NCBI GenBank assembly: GCA_902762795.1
Contig: CACWPM010000033.1
Span: forward strand, 1-53,223
Length of the DNA: 53,223 nucleotides
DNA from: Fibrobacter succinogenes
Lineage (GTDB): Bacteria; Fibrobacterota; Fibrobacteria; Fibrobacterales; Fibrobacteraceae
Direction: 5' to 3'
Both the position numbers and the translations under genes were made by a program. The notes below the pieces were generated by a model. The model ran no database searches. It saw only the letters and a list, made by a program, of their open reading frames with translations, and had not been told where the DNA came from. Each line of letters begins with the position of its first letter. The stretch's first letter is position 1. Below, piece by piece: positions 40,683-49,612 of the stretch.

Positions 40683-42200
40683 CTACTGTAAACCTGCCGA
40701 TGAAATCTTTTCAAAAATCGGAGCTATGCTCTGGTCCAGGAGTTCCGAAATCCAGCCGGGGCAAACACCGATGAACAACAAGCAGGCAACGAGAACGACA
40801 ATGACCAACTTTTCACGGAAGCATCCATCGGTGAGGCTTTCGTACTTTTGTGGAAGCGGGCCGTGAAGCATACGGTTCGCGGTTTGCAGGATGTAGACGG
40901 CGGTCGTCGTGATGGAAAGAATCGCGAGAATCGTCACGATGCGTGTGAGCGTGGAATCTTGCTGGAATGCGCCAATGAAAATGGTGCTTTCGGCGATGAA
41001 TCCGCTAAAGCCCGGGAGGCCAAGACCTGCAAAACCGGCAAGCACAAAGCCAACGCCGAGGAACGGCATCTTGCGCATGATACCGCCCATTTCCGTGATG
41101 TCGCGGGTGTGGGTGCGTTCGTAAATCATGCCGATAGTCGCGAAGAAGAGACCTGTCAAGAAACCGTGAGAAATCATCTGGAGGCTTGCGCCGCGAAGTC
41201 CAATCGGCGTCATGGCTGCAAGTCCGAGGAAGATGAGACCCAAGTGGCTGATGGAACTGTAAGCGGTAATGTACTTGAGGTCTTTGTGGCGGATGGCGAT
41301 GAACGGGCCAAGGACCACATTAAAGATGAGGAGCGCCACAACGTACGGGAGCCAAATCTTGGCTGCATCGGGCATGAGGAACATCGCAACGCGGAGGCAT
41401 CCGTAGGCGCCCATTTTCATCATCACACCGGCGGCGAGCATCGAAACGGCGGTCGGGGCTGCGGAGTGGCCGTCCGGGCTCCAGAAGTGGAACGGAAAGA
41501 GCGAACTCGAAACGGCAAAGCCCATGAACATGAGCGGGAATGCCCACATCTGGAAATCCATCGGGAGTGTCGTCTTTGAAATTTCAATGAGGTTCCAGCT
41601 TGTCGCGCCACTTTCGAAGTAAAGTCCGAAGAGCGTTGCTAGTATCATCGAGGAACCAAACGCGAGCGTCAAGGTGAGCTTTTTACCACCGTAATCGCGC
41701 TTGCCGCTACCGTAGCAGGCAATCATCAAGTACATGCAAAGTGCTTCCATTTCGTAGAACACGAAGAACAGCACCAGGTCAAAGCTCATGTACACGCCGT
41801 AAACGCTTGTTGCCAAAAGCTGGATGAGCGCAAAGAAAATCTTCTGGTTTCCTTTGATGTTGAGGCTTACGAGTACGCCCGCCCAGACGATAAACGCCGT
41901 GAGCGCGAGTAATAGCATGTTGAGACCGTCGGCTCCGACGATGTAGTTTGCATTGAACATCGAGAGCCACGGAATGTCTGTAAAGAAGCGGAGTGCAAGC
42001 GGTGCGGCGGCCGGATCTGCAGGAGTCCCCGAAAGGGCATATACAACATAAGTCAAGTAGCAGACAATCGCAAGGACAATCGTTGCTGACGTGACGTGAA
42101 TGGTTCGAATCGCCTTGGCGTAAGTTGCGGGAATCAGTACGCAGGCGAGAACTGTTAAGAGGGGGAGAACCCAAATGGAGTTAAAAAGTATTGTATTCAT
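40683..42200 (-). CDS. nuoM: NADH-quinone oxidoreductase subunit M
   Basis: 505 residues, the second antiporter-like subunit. The family marks are ADGLNMLLLALTAF near the N-terminus, FYEMEALCMYLMI with the conserved Glu, LFPFHFWSPDGHSAAPTAVSMLAAGVMMKMGAYG with His and Lys residues, and LKYITAYSSISHLGLIFLGL. The start is nine bases after the nuoL stop. E. coli NuoM has IPEW-type motifs at the first Glu; here it is FYEMEAL. Confidence 0.95.
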   Translation of the reverse strand: MNTILFNSIWVLPLLTVLACVLIPATYAKAIRTIHVTSATIVLAIVCYLTYVVYALSGTPADPAAAPLALRFFTDIPWLSMFNANYIVGADGLNMLLLALTAFIVWAGVLVSLNIKGNQKIFFALIQLLATSVYGVYMSFDLVLFFVFYEMEALCMYLMIACYGSGKRDYGGKKLTLTLAFGSSMILATLFGLYFESGATSWNLIEISKTTLPMDFQMWAFPLMFMGFAVSSSLFPFHFWSPDGHSAAPTAVSMLAAGVMMKMGAYGCLRVAMFLMPDAAKIWLPYVVALLIFNVVLGPFIAIRHKDLKYITAYSSISHLGLIFLGLAAMTPIGLRGASLQMISHGFLTGLFFATIGMIYERTHTRDITEMGGIMRKMPFLGVGFVLAGFAGLGLPGFSGFIAESTIFIGAFQQDSTLTRIVTILAILSITTTAVYILQTANRMLHGPLPQKYESLTDGCFREKLVIVVLVACLLFIGVCPGWISELLDQSIAPIFEKISSAGLQ

Positions 42201-42209
42201 GGAAGCGCC

Positions 42210-44165
42210 TTACAGGGGAAGCTGGCCGAAGAATCGCCAAAGGAGAACGCCGACAATCAAAGTGCCCAAATAGAACGGCAAGTAGCCGGCTTGGGCAAAA
42301 CGGACTAAGTCACCGAGCTTGTGGACAAACCAGACCGTAAAGGCTAGGAGTCCTTCAATCACGTAATCGTTGAATGCGCGGGCAACACGTGCGATACCGC
42401 CAAAGATGAACTGGCGGACGACGGCGTAGTACATTTCATCGAAGTAGAACTTGTGATATATGACTTTGTAAATGCCGCTGCGGTTGGTTTCGTCGAGGGC
42501 GCGTCCAACTTTTGCCCATGGGCTTGCGTAAAGCACCCAGGCAATCACGAGTGCGACAACGGCAATGCCTACGGCGACAAACGGGAGCCATTCTGCATGG
42601 TCAAGCCTGACAAGCTGCGGAATGTTCATCTGGCCCGGAACAAAGAACTTTTCGAAAATAGGTTGGGCGGCGAAACCGCTTGCAAGTGCGGGAATCGCAA
42701 GAATTGCAATCGGGAGAGTCATCGCGAAATCTTCGTGCACATGGCCTGCCTTGACGCCTTCGTGACGCGGAGCGCCATGGAACGCCAGGAAGAACAGACG
42801 GAACATGTAGAACGTCGTGAGACCGCTCGTGAAGAGAGCAAGCCCGAAGACGACATAATGTTGCCCCTGGAAGGCGGCGAGAATGATTTCGTCCTTGGAG
42901 AAGAATCCGGAGAACGGCGGAATGCCCGAAATTGCGAGAATCGAAATGAGCGTGCAAGCGTAAGTGAGCTTCATCTTCTTGCCGAGACCGCCCATTGCAT
43001 CGAGATCGTTCGTGCCGACCTGATGGATTAAGCTACCGGCGATGAGGAACAAGCTGCACTTGAAGAAAGCGTGCGTGAAGATGTGGAATGTCGAAGCGGT
43101 CCAACCAGTAACTGCAACGACTTGCCCAATTTTGCAAGCGCCAAGCGCAAACATCATGTAACCCAGCTGCGAGAGCGTGGAGTAGGCGAGGATGCGCTTG
43201 ATGTCTTTTTGCGTGCAAGCGATGACGGCTGCAAAGACCATCGTGAATGCGCCGACCCACATGATGAGCGTGAGCGCGTTATCGCAAATGGCAAAGAACG
43301 GGAACAGACGAGCGACAAGGTAAACGCCTGCGACGACCATCGTTGCGCTGTGAATGATGGACGAAACGGGGGTCGGGCCTTCCATGGCGTTCGGAAGCCA
43401 GATATGCATCGGGAACATGGCGGACTTGCCCCAGCCACCGGTGAAAATCAAGATGGAACCGAGAACGAGAGCTTCGGACTTCGGGATTGTCACAAGGCCG
43501 AGGTTGATGAACTGCTTCTGGAAATCAATGAGGCTGAGCGAATTGAGCGTCGAAAAATCGAAGTTTCCGACAACGTAGCTCACGAGCACAATGCCTAGCA
43601 AGAAGAAGCTATCGGCAAAGCGGGTGAGGATGAACGCCTGCTTGGATGCGCTTACGGCACTTGGCTTGTGGTACCAGAAACCGATGAGCAGGTAACTCGA
43701 AACGCCGACGAGTTCCCAGAAGATGAACATCTGGAAAAGATTTGTGGCGACAACGAGTCCGAGCATACTAAAACTGAACAGCGAAAGCAGTGCAAAGAAA
43801 CGCCCGGCGGCGCGGTCTTCGCGCATGTAGCCGATGCTGTAGATGTTCACCATGAAGCTGATGAACGTGACGACCACGAGCATCATCACGGAGAGCGGAT
43901 CCACGAGCATACCGATTCTTGCGACCAGGTCCCCGATGAACGGGATAAACGTATGGTCGAACAGAATTGCCTTTTGCGGTGCAAAGTCCGAGCTGAAGTA
44001 GTGGAATGCGAGTGTGCCTGCGGCGGCAAAGGCAAGGCCGTTGCAAATGACAGCGAAAATCGCTGCGGCTTTTGCGCACTTGTTTCCGAGGAAAAGCCCG
44101 TTCACGACGAACGTGATGAGCGGGAATAATAGAATCAAATAGCCGAGAGTGATATCATCAATCAT
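42210..44165 (-). CDS. nuoL: NADH-quinone oxidoreductase subunit L
   Basis: 651 residues, the largest antiporter-like subunit, at the far end of the membrane arm. IFWELVGVSSYLLIGFWY carries the TM5 Glu; GGWGKSAMFPMHIWLPNAMEGPTPVSSIIHSATMVVAG has the Lys and His of the central channel; IKRILAYSTLSQLGYMMFALG follows. The C-terminal part (about 550-651) forms the amphipathic lateral helix and last membrane segment of NuoL. It overlaps nuoK by eight bases. Confidence 0.96.
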   Translation of the reverse strand: MIDDITLGYLILLFPLITFVVNGLFLGNKCAKAAAIFAVICNGLAFAAAGTLAFHYFSSDFAPQKAILFDHTFIPFIGDLVARIGMLVDPLSVMMLVVVTFISFMVNIYSIGYMREDRAAGRFFALLSLFSFSMLGLVVATNLFQMFIFWELVGVSSYLLIGFWYHKPSAVSASKQAFILTRFADSFFLLGIVLVSYVVGNFDFSTLNSLSLIDFQKQFINLGLVTIPKSEALVLGSILIFTGGWGKSAMFPMHIWLPNAMEGPTPVSSIIHSATMVVAGVYLVARLFPFFAICDNALTLIMWVGAFTMVFAAVIACTQKDIKRILAYSTLSQLGYMMFALGACKIGQVVAVTGWTASTFHIFTHAFFKCSLFLIAGSLIHQVGTNDLDAMGGLGKKMKLTYACTLISILAISGIPPFSGFFSKDEIILAAFQGQHYVVFGLALFTSGLTTFYMFRLFFLAFHGAPRHEGVKAGHVHEDFAMTLPIAILAIPALASGFAAQPIFEKFFVPGQMNIPQLVRLDHAEWLPFVAVGIAVVALVIAWVLYASPWAKVGRALDETNRSGIYKVIYHKFYFDEMYYAVVRQFIFGGIARVARAFNDYVIEGLLAFTVWFVHKLGDLVRFAQAGYLPFYLGTLIVGVLLWRFFGQLPL

Positions 44166-44463
44166 GGAGGTCCCTCAACTGGTCTACGTCAAGACTCTTA
44201 TGGCGGCGGTACATGGTCACGATAATCGCAAGGGCGATGGCCATTTCGCAAGCCGTCACGGCAATGACAAAGATACTGAACAGAGCGCCTGCAGTCGCAT
44301 CGTGTGCGGTGAAGTAGGCGAAACTGATAAAGTTGATGTTTGCGGCATTCAGCATGAGCTCAATGGAAATGAGCATGCCAATGAGATGGCGGCGGCGCAT
44401 CAGGCCCCAAACGCCAATCCCGAACAGCAAAAATGCGAGAATCAAGCAATTCAAAAGGTTCAT
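44158..44463 (-). CDS. nuoK: NADH-quinone oxidoreductase subunit K
   Basis: 101 residues with three membrane segments, normal length. The conserved acidic residues are in IGMLISIELMLNAANINF (TM2) and VTACEMAIALAIIV (TM3), which help carry protons through the membrane arm. It overlaps nuoJ by four bases at its start and nuoL by eight at its end, indicating translational coupling. Confidence 0.95.
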   Translation of the reverse strand: MNLLNCLILAFLLFGIGVWGLMRRRHLIGMLISIELMLNAANINFISFAYFTAHDATAGALFSIFVIAVTACEMAIALAIIVTMYRRHKSLDVDQLRDLHD

Positions 44464-45032
44464 TTGCTAGCCTCCTCTTCGATATCTTCTTTACTGCGGC
44501 GGGCGACCGTGATAGCGCAAATGAGCGTCATCAAGAGGAGCACGCTCACGATTTCAAACGGGATGATGAATCCGTTCGGATCGTTACCGAGCAAGCGCAA
44601 GGCGAAGTTCTGGAGTGAAGAATAGTCGGCGGGGGAGTTCACGATGCCGCTTGCCAAGTCCGGCGTCGGCAGCACACATTTGACCATCACGAACACAAAC
44701 GCAATGGATAGCGCAAACGCGGTGAAAATTCGCGGCATCTTTGTCGAGAAGGCGTCTTCGCCCAAATGGCTCGTAAGAAGAATCGTAAACACCACGAAGA
44801 TCACGACACCGCCCACGTAAACCATCACCTGGGCAAGCGCAATGAATTCTGCGTGCATGAGCATGTAGAGAATTGCGGTCGTGACAAAGCTAAAAATAAG
44901 GAAAACGGCGCTTTGCAAGATGTTTTTCACGGCAACGCAACAAACCGCCGTCATTAAAATCACGAATGCGACGACATAGAACGCTATGTCCATGCCACCC
45001 ATCGGGAATGATAAAGGCAAATCCGGGAACAT
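44460..45032 (-). CDS. nuoJ: NADH-quinone oxidoreductase subunit J
   Basis: 190 residues from ATG 45032, which shares one base with the nuoI stop (TAATG) and has AAGGAGGG upstream. The frame is open further to 45272, but that part is antisense-frame sequence of nuoI. Five membrane segments; the typical TM3 motif is ALAQVMVYVGGVVIFVVF, with the pi-bulge Gly-Gly region that couples quinone reduction to proton movement. The tail is charged (RRSKEDIEEEASK). Confidence 0.94.
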   Translation of the reverse strand: MFPDLPLSFPMGGMDIAFYVVAFVILMTAVCCVAVKNILQSAVFLIFSFVTTAILYMLMHAEFIALAQVMVYVGGVVIFVVFTILLTSHLGEDAFSTKMPRIFTAFALSIAFVFVMVKCVLPTPDLASGIVNSPADYSSLQNFALRLLGNDPNGFIIPFEIVSVLLLMTLICAITVARRSKEDIEEEASK

Positions 45033-45505
45033 TAACCTTGTCCCTCCTTCTTGTTTAAAATCATTTCGAGATCGTTCGGGTCGGTTGTCGCGACTTCGAA
45101 AGCGGGGCTCATCTGGATGGCTCCAAACGGGCAGGCTTCCACGCAGAGGCCGCACTGGGTGCAGCTTGCAAAGTGGTACACGTAACGTCCGAGAACTTTC
45201 TTGCCCGCAATGTTCTTTGTGGCAAGAACGTTGATGGAGGCGTTCGGGCAGGCGCGTTCGCACATGCCGCAAGCGGTGCAGCGGTTGTTGCCGTCTGCAT
45301 CTTCGATCATCTCGAGGCGGCCGCGGTAGCGGTCGTGCATTTTAAGCGTCTTGCGATTTTCGGGGTACTGTTCCGTAACGATGCGCTTAGGATTGAAAAA
45401 ATACTTGAGCGTTACGGACAATCCGCAAATAAGACTCCACGGACCCGTAATGCAACGCTTGAGGTAGCGCTTGATGTATTGAATTGTTGAAAGTTGCTTT
45501 TGCAT
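45032..45505 (-). CDS. nuoI: NADH-quinone oxidoreductase subunit I (two 4Fe-4S)
   Basis: 157 residues from ATG 45505; codons upstream of it (to 45565) only translate the heptamer repeat and the nuoH end. Two ferredoxin motifs bind clusters N6a and N6b: CTACGMCERACPNA and CTQCGLCVEACPFGA. An N-terminal amphipathic region RYLKRCITGPWSLICG anchors it to the membrane arm. It passes electrons towards cluster N2 in NuoB. Confidence 0.95.
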   Translation of the reverse strand: MQKQLSTIQYIKRYLKRCITGPWSLICGLSVTLKYFFNPKRIVTEQYPENRKTLKMHDRYRGRLEMIEDADGNNRCTACGMCERACPNASINVLATKNIAGKKVLGRYVYHFASCTQCGLCVEACPFGAIQMSPAFEVATTDPNDLEMILNKKEGQG

Positions 45506-45509
45506 AATC

Positions 45510-45539
45510 TCTCGTCTTTCGTCTTTCGTCTCTTGTCTA
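45510..45539 (-). repeat. Heptamer repeat between nuoH and nuoI
   Basis: On the minus strand four 7-base units (GACAAGA, two GACGAAA, GACGAGA) start on the last base of the nuoH stop codon and end five bases before the nuoI ATG. It is the only array inside an operon. The unit is the one seen at 15622. Confidence 0.75.
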
Positions 45540-46658
45540 GAGCCCGAGGGCGATAAATGCTGCACCGGCCACTAGCAAAACCAGGTTGACAGGCAGTAAA
45601 AACTTCCATTCAAAGTCCATGAGCTGGTCCACGCGCGGGCGCACGAACGTCCAGCGGACCATCATGTAGCACCAGACCATAAAGTAAATCTTTGCGAAGA
45701 ACCATACGACGCCGGGTACCATGTTCAAGACGTTGTCCACCGCGGCGATGCCAATGCACGGCGGGAAGAATCCACCGAGGAAGCACGTGGTTGCGAGTGC
45801 GGAGTTCGTGATGAGGGCGATGTATTCGGCGAGGTAGAACATGGCAAACGGAGTGCCATTGTATTCCGTATGGTAACCGCCTGTGAGTTCCTGTTCCGCT
45901 TCGGCAATGTCGAACGGAGCGCGGTTCATTTCGGCGGTACTGGAAATAAAGAACAAGATGAAAGCGATGAAACCGAGGACCGGGATCTTGAAAATCCACC
46001 AGTCAAAAATGGTTCCTTCCTGGCCCATCGTAATGCTCATGAGGTTCGTAGAACCCGAAATCATGACGACGAACAAAAGAATCATCGCAAAAGAGATTTC
46101 GTAGCTGATCATCTGGGCGCCACTGCGGAGTGCACCGAGCAAGGAATACTTGTTGTTACTGCTCCAGCCGCCAAGCAAAATGCCGAGCACGCCAAAGCCG
46201 TTCACCGCGATAATCAAGGGAATGCCCATCGAAACGTCGGCCACGACGAGATTCTTGTCGAACGGAATCAACGCACAGACGATGAATGGCGCTATCAAAA
46301 CGATAAGCGGAGCCAAGTAGAACATGAGCTTGTCTGCGCCACTTGGAGCATAGACTTCCTTGAATAGCATCTTGATCACGTCTGCAATGGTCTGGAGGGT
46401 GCCATGCCAACCGAGGCGCATCGGACCCAAACGGCATTGCACGTGCGCACAGACCTTGCGTTCCATGTAAATGAGGATCGGAGCAGAGCCGATGTTCACG
46501 ATGCAGACCGCGACAATGCAAATCACGGCGTTGATGAGGAAGGCTACGACGCTGTTGAGGTCTTCGGACTGGATGCTTGCCGGCAGATATTCTGCAACGC
46601 GCGGCACCAAGTCGCGGATAAAGTCGCCTATAGGGTGTGTTACTGAAGGTACAAACAT
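45537..46658 (-). CDS. nuoH: NADH-quinone oxidoreductase subunit H
   Basis: 373 residues with eight or nine membrane segments; it forms much of the quinone chamber. Family motifs: YMERKVCAHVQCRLGPMRLG, with the usual R-G-P segment, LQTIADVIKMLFKE, NNKYSLLGALRSGAQMISYEIS and STAEMNRAPFDIAEAEQELTGGYHTEYNG. Conserved Glu and Asp residues lie in the last of these. It begins four bases after the nuoD stop. Confidence 0.96.
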   Translation of the reverse strand: MFVPSVTHPIGDFIRDLVPRVAEYLPASIQSEDLNSVVAFLINAVICIVAVCIVNIGSAPILIYMERKVCAHVQCRLGPMRLGWHGTLQTIADVIKMLFKEVYAPSGADKLMFYLAPLIVLIAPFIVCALIPFDKNLVVADVSMGIPLIIAVNGFGVLGILLGGWSSNNKYSLLGALRSGAQMISYEISFAMILLFVVMISGSTNLMSITMGQEGTIFDWWIFKIPVLGFIAFILFFISSTAEMNRAPFDIAEAEQELTGGYHTEYNGTPFAMFYLAEYIALITNSALATTCFLGGFFPPCIGIAAVDNVLNMVPGVVWFFAKIYFMVWCYMMVRWTFVRPRVDQLMDFEWKFLLPVNLVLLVAGAAFIALGL

Positions 46659-46661
46659 AAA

Positions 46662-47801
46662 CTACCTGTCAATTTCCGGAATCACGGGGTCAAGAGTTGC
46701 CATGATGGTCACGAGGTCCGAAATCTTGTGACCTTGAGCCATTTTGTTGATTGCTGCAATATGCGGGAAGCTTGGACCGCGAGTGTGGATGCGGTACGGC
46801 TTTTCACCGGTCGTTGCGGCGACAACGTATGTGGCGTAAAGACCCTTTGCGGTTTCAATTTCGCTGTAGTAGCGGCCCACGGGGAGTCGCACCGGCTTTT
46901 CTTTGGAACGCCACGGACCTTCGGTCGGGAACTTTTCGACGCACTGGCGCAGAATCTTGAGCGATTGATGAATTTCAGCAATGCGAATCTGGTAGCGGTC
47001 GTAGCAGTCGCCGTTATGGAACACGGGCACGTCAAAGTCAAGCTGGTCGTAAATGCTATACGGGTTTGCACGGCGCACGTCAAAGTTCACGCCGCTTGCA
47101 CGGAGCACGGGGCCCGAGCAACCGTAAGCAATGGCATCTTCTTTGCTCAAAACGCCAATGCCGATGCTGCGTTCCAACACGATGATGTTTTTCGAAAGGA
47201 ACCTTTCGTAGTCCTTCATCGTATCTTCCATGTGGTCGAGGAACGCTTTTACGCGAGGGATAAACGTATCCGGCACGTCGTAACGGCTTCCGCCCGGTCT
47301 AAAGAAGTTCGTCGTGAGGCGGGAGCCTGTCACTTCTTCGAGCATGTCGTGAATCATTTCACGTTCCTTGAAGCCGAACAAGAGGCAAGTCTGTCCGCCA
47401 AGGTCACCGCCAAAGCAACCGTAGAACACCAAGTGCGAGGCAATACGGCCCAGTTCCTGGAGCATCACGCGGATGTATTCGCCACGGAGCGGAACGCCCA
47501 CGTTCATGCCCTTTTCAAGAGCGATGACAACGCCCAAGTTGTTCTGGATAGCGGTCAAATAGTCCTGACGGTCCGACATCGCGATGTACTGCAAGTAGCT
47601 CATCGATTCCGCTTGCTTTTCCATACCGCGGTGGATATAGCCAAAGTGCGGGACAACTTCTACAATGGTCTCACCGTCCATGCGGAGTGTGAGTCGCAAA
47701 GCACCATGCGTACTCGGGTGCTGCGGACCCATGTTGATAAAAAATTCTTCAGTATTCGATTTGCGTTCGAGGCGAAATCCCGGAGGTAACTGATGACTCA
47801 T
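46662..47801 (-). CDS. nuoD: NADH-quinone oxidoreductase subunit D (49 kDa)
   Basis: 379 residues, not fused to NuoC as it is in E. coli. The quinone-site loop [14 protein letters not shown] near residue 24 has the conserved His. Then [33 protein letters not shown] and the C-terminal [18 protein letters not shown] typical of the family. The start overlaps the nuoBC stop by four bases. Confidence 0.96.
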   Translation of the reverse strand: MSHQLPPGFRLERKSNTEEFFINMGPQHPSTHGALRLTLRMDGETIVEVVPHFGYIHRGMEKQAESMSYLQYIAMSDRQDYLTAIQNNLGVVIALEKGMNVGVPLRGEYIRVMLQELGRIASHLVFYGCFGGDLGGQTCLLFGFKEREMIHDMLEEVTGSRLTTNFFRPGGSRYDVPDTFIPRVKAFLDHMEDTMKDYERFLSKNIIVLERSIGIGVLSKEDAIAYGCSGPVLRASGVNFDVRRANPYSIYDQLDFDVPVFHNGDCYDRYQIRIAEIHQSLKILRQCVEKFPTEGPWRSKEKPVRLPVGRYYSEIETAKGLYATYVVAATTGEKPYRIHTRGPSFPHIAAINKMAQGHKISDLVTIMATLDPVIPEIDR

Positions 47802-49057
47802 ATAGGCCTCCTGATCATTTCCGGGTGAGTAAAGTCTTTACGGAGCGGGAAACCCACAAAATCCTTGTCGAGGAATATGCGGCGCAGATCGGGGTGATTT
47901 TCAAACTTGATGCCGAACATGTCGTAAACTTCGCGTTCCTTGATTTCTGCACCGGGATAGAGATGCGAAATGGTCGGGACGCTGGCCAAAAGCGATGTCG
48001 GACGCTGTTCTTCGTCAATGGAAAAGTTTTTCTTGAGTTGTACGCAAAGGAAAATCTTGTGGCCGATTTCAAGGCTTCGGAGCATCGTCACCATGTCGAA
48101 GTGATCATCGTAGTCAATCGCGGTCACATCGATCAGGTAATCCATCTTGAATTCGGGATCGTTCTTGACAAATTCAACGACGTTCAGGTAGTCTTCCTTT
48201 TCGAGCATGACTTCGAGCGGGCAGTCTGCGGGTAACTTGGCAACGACATCTTCAGGCGTGTCTTCACCGCGCGTATGCACGGTCACGTTCGGGAACTTTG
48301 CGTGGAGCTTTGCAAAAAGCTCTTGCTGCGTGAGGCCCAAGCGCTTGAACGGCACGCGTTCCACTTCCGGGAAATCCGGCTTCTTGACGCGGATAGGCTT
48401 GAATGCACTCTTGTAGTCCGGATTTTCTTCCTTGAACTTTGCGCGGGCTTCGGCCATCTGCTCGTCTTTCATTTCTTCGAGCGCAGCCCATGTCTTTGCG
48501 GCTTCGCGATAGCGGTCCATCGTCGAAACGTCCTTCGGTTCACCTTCGTGCCACGGGTTGCGGCAAGTTTCCTTGAGGATCTTTTCGCGGAGCGTCAAAA
48601 GCCCGTGGAACAAGGCTTCGGGGCGTGGCGGGCAACCGGGAACGAACACGTCGACCGGGATCAAGTTCTGTGCACCACGGACAACAGAATAGTTGTCGTA
48701 GATGAACGGGCCGCCGCTAATCGTGCAGGCTCCCATTGCAATTACGTACTTGGGTCCTGGAATTTGTTCCCAAAGCATCTGGATGGCGGGGGCCATGCGA
48801 CGGGTAATCGTTCCTGCCAAAATAAACAAGTCTGCCTGTCTCGGGGACGAGCGGAACACTTCAGAGCCGAATCGGGCAATGTCGTAACGAGCCATAGAAC
48901 TCGACATCATTTCGATAGCGCAACAGCTTGTGCCGTACGTCAGAGGCCAAATAGAATTTGCACGAGCCCAGTTGACTACGTAGTCAATCGCGTTGACTAC
49001 ATATTTTCCACCGGGGATAGGGTCCAAGATCTTTGGAGCTAAATTGATTATTCCCAT
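47798..49057 (-). CDS. nuoBC: Fused NADH-quinone oxidoreductase subunits B and C
   Basis: 419 residues in one uninterrupted frame. Residues 1-160 are Nuo[12 protein letters not shown] with Cys45 and Cys46, [11 protein letters not shown] with Cys111 and [11 protein letters not shown] with Cys142, the four ligands of cluster N2. Residues about 165-250 are a charged linker with Lys, Glu and Ala ([19 protein letters not shown]). Residues about 255-415 are Nuo[30 protein letters not shown] and [15 protein letters not shown]. NuoC-NuoD fusion is well known; NuoB-NuoC fusion is much less common. It overlaps nuoA by ten bases and nuoD by four. Confidence 0.95.
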   Translation of the reverse strand: MGIINLAPKILDPIPGGKYVVNAIDYVVNWARANSIWPLTYGTSCCAIEMMSSSMARYDIARFGSEVFRSSPRQADLFILAGTITRRMAPAIQMLWEQIPGPKYVIAMGACTISGGPFIYDNYSVVRGAQNLIPVDVFVPGCPPRPEALFHGLLTLREKILKETCRNPWHEGEPKDVSTMDRYREAAKTWAALEEMKDEQMAEARAKFKEENPDYKSAFKPIRVKKPDFPEVERVPFKRLGLTQQELFAKLHAKFPNVTVHTRGEDTPEDVVAKLPADCPLEVMLEKEDYLNVVEFVKNDPEFKMDYLIDVTAIDYDDHFDMVTMLRSLEIGHKIFLCVQLKKNFSIDEEQRPTSLLASVPTISHLYPGAEIKEREVYDMFGIKFENHPDLRRIFLDKDFVGFPLRKDFTHPEMIRRPI

Positions 49058-49428
49058 TTGAGAATTCCTTTTTTCCAGGCATAAGCAAGGCCCGAAACGA
49101 GAATCGCAATGAAGATGATAAGGTCGATAACGACGACTGATGGCGGGAGTGCCGTGTGGCCAGCCATGATTTCCTTGAAGTTCATCATGACGGGGAAGAG
49201 GAACAGCGCTTCGATATCAAACACGAGGAAGAGCAAGGCGAACAGGTAGTAGCCCACCTTGAACTGAATTCTTGCGTTGCCGATGGTTTCCATACCGCAT
49301 TCGTACGGAGCCATCTTGTTCTTTGTCTTTTTGGTGCGGTACCCGAGCAAAAGCCCGGTGACGGTCGCCGCTGCTGCGATGAACGCACCCAGAAAAAGGA
49401 AGATTGATAGAATGATGTATTCAGACAT
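49048..49428 (-). CDS. nuoA: NADH-quinone oxidoreductase subunit A
   Basis: 126 residues from ATG 49428 ([10 protein letters not shown]); earlier in-frame codons translate heptamer repeat. Three membrane segments. Family marks: [25 protein letters not shown], given in part as [10 protein letters not shown], with the conserved Glu-Cys-Gly loop, and [16 protein letters not shown]. It is the first gene of the operon, so its promoter should lie in 49429-49609, which is filled by repeats. Confidence 0.94.
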   Translation of the reverse strand: MSEYIILSIFLFLGAFIAAAATVTGLLLGYRTKKTKNKMAPYECGMETIGNARIQFKVGYYLFALLFLVFDIEALFLFPVMMNFKEIMAGHTALPPSVVVIDLIIFIAILVSGLAYAWKKGILKWE

Positions 49429-49431
49429 TAG

Positions 49432-49501
49432 CAGTAAACAGTGGTTAGTGATTAGTGGTTTGTTAAAAGTCAATAGTTGTTCGATAGTAGCTATGAGGTA
49501 T
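49432..49501 (+). repeat. Ten-unit degenerate heptamer array upstream of nuoA
   Basis: Ten consecutive 7-base units in constant phase, mostly of NAGTNNN type (CAGTGGT, TAGTGAT and so on), decaying into GAGGTAT. It is the longest array in the window and merges into the dispersed element at 49492. Confidence 0.8.
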
Positions 49502-49612
49502 GGGCTCGGGCCTATGGCCCTCTGGGCTATGGGCAAAATGCTTTATTTTGTACCTCAAAGCGAAGCGACCTGAAAGCGAGTTTACGAGCGACCTCATACC
49601 TCATACCTCTTA
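49492..49612 (-). repeat. ~110-base dispersed element, copy 2, ending in 7-base repeats
   Basis: Inverted relative to the copy at 18799 (see its shared blocks). Here, too, one end passes into heptamers (two GAGGTAT, one GAGGTCG on the minus strand) that start on the stop codon TAA of the gene ending at 49610. Confidence 0.75.

Noticed and set aside
49432-49501. Heptamer array considered as a CRISPR-like array
   Set aside because: Units of 7 bases are continuous, with no spacers, and no cas gene is present.
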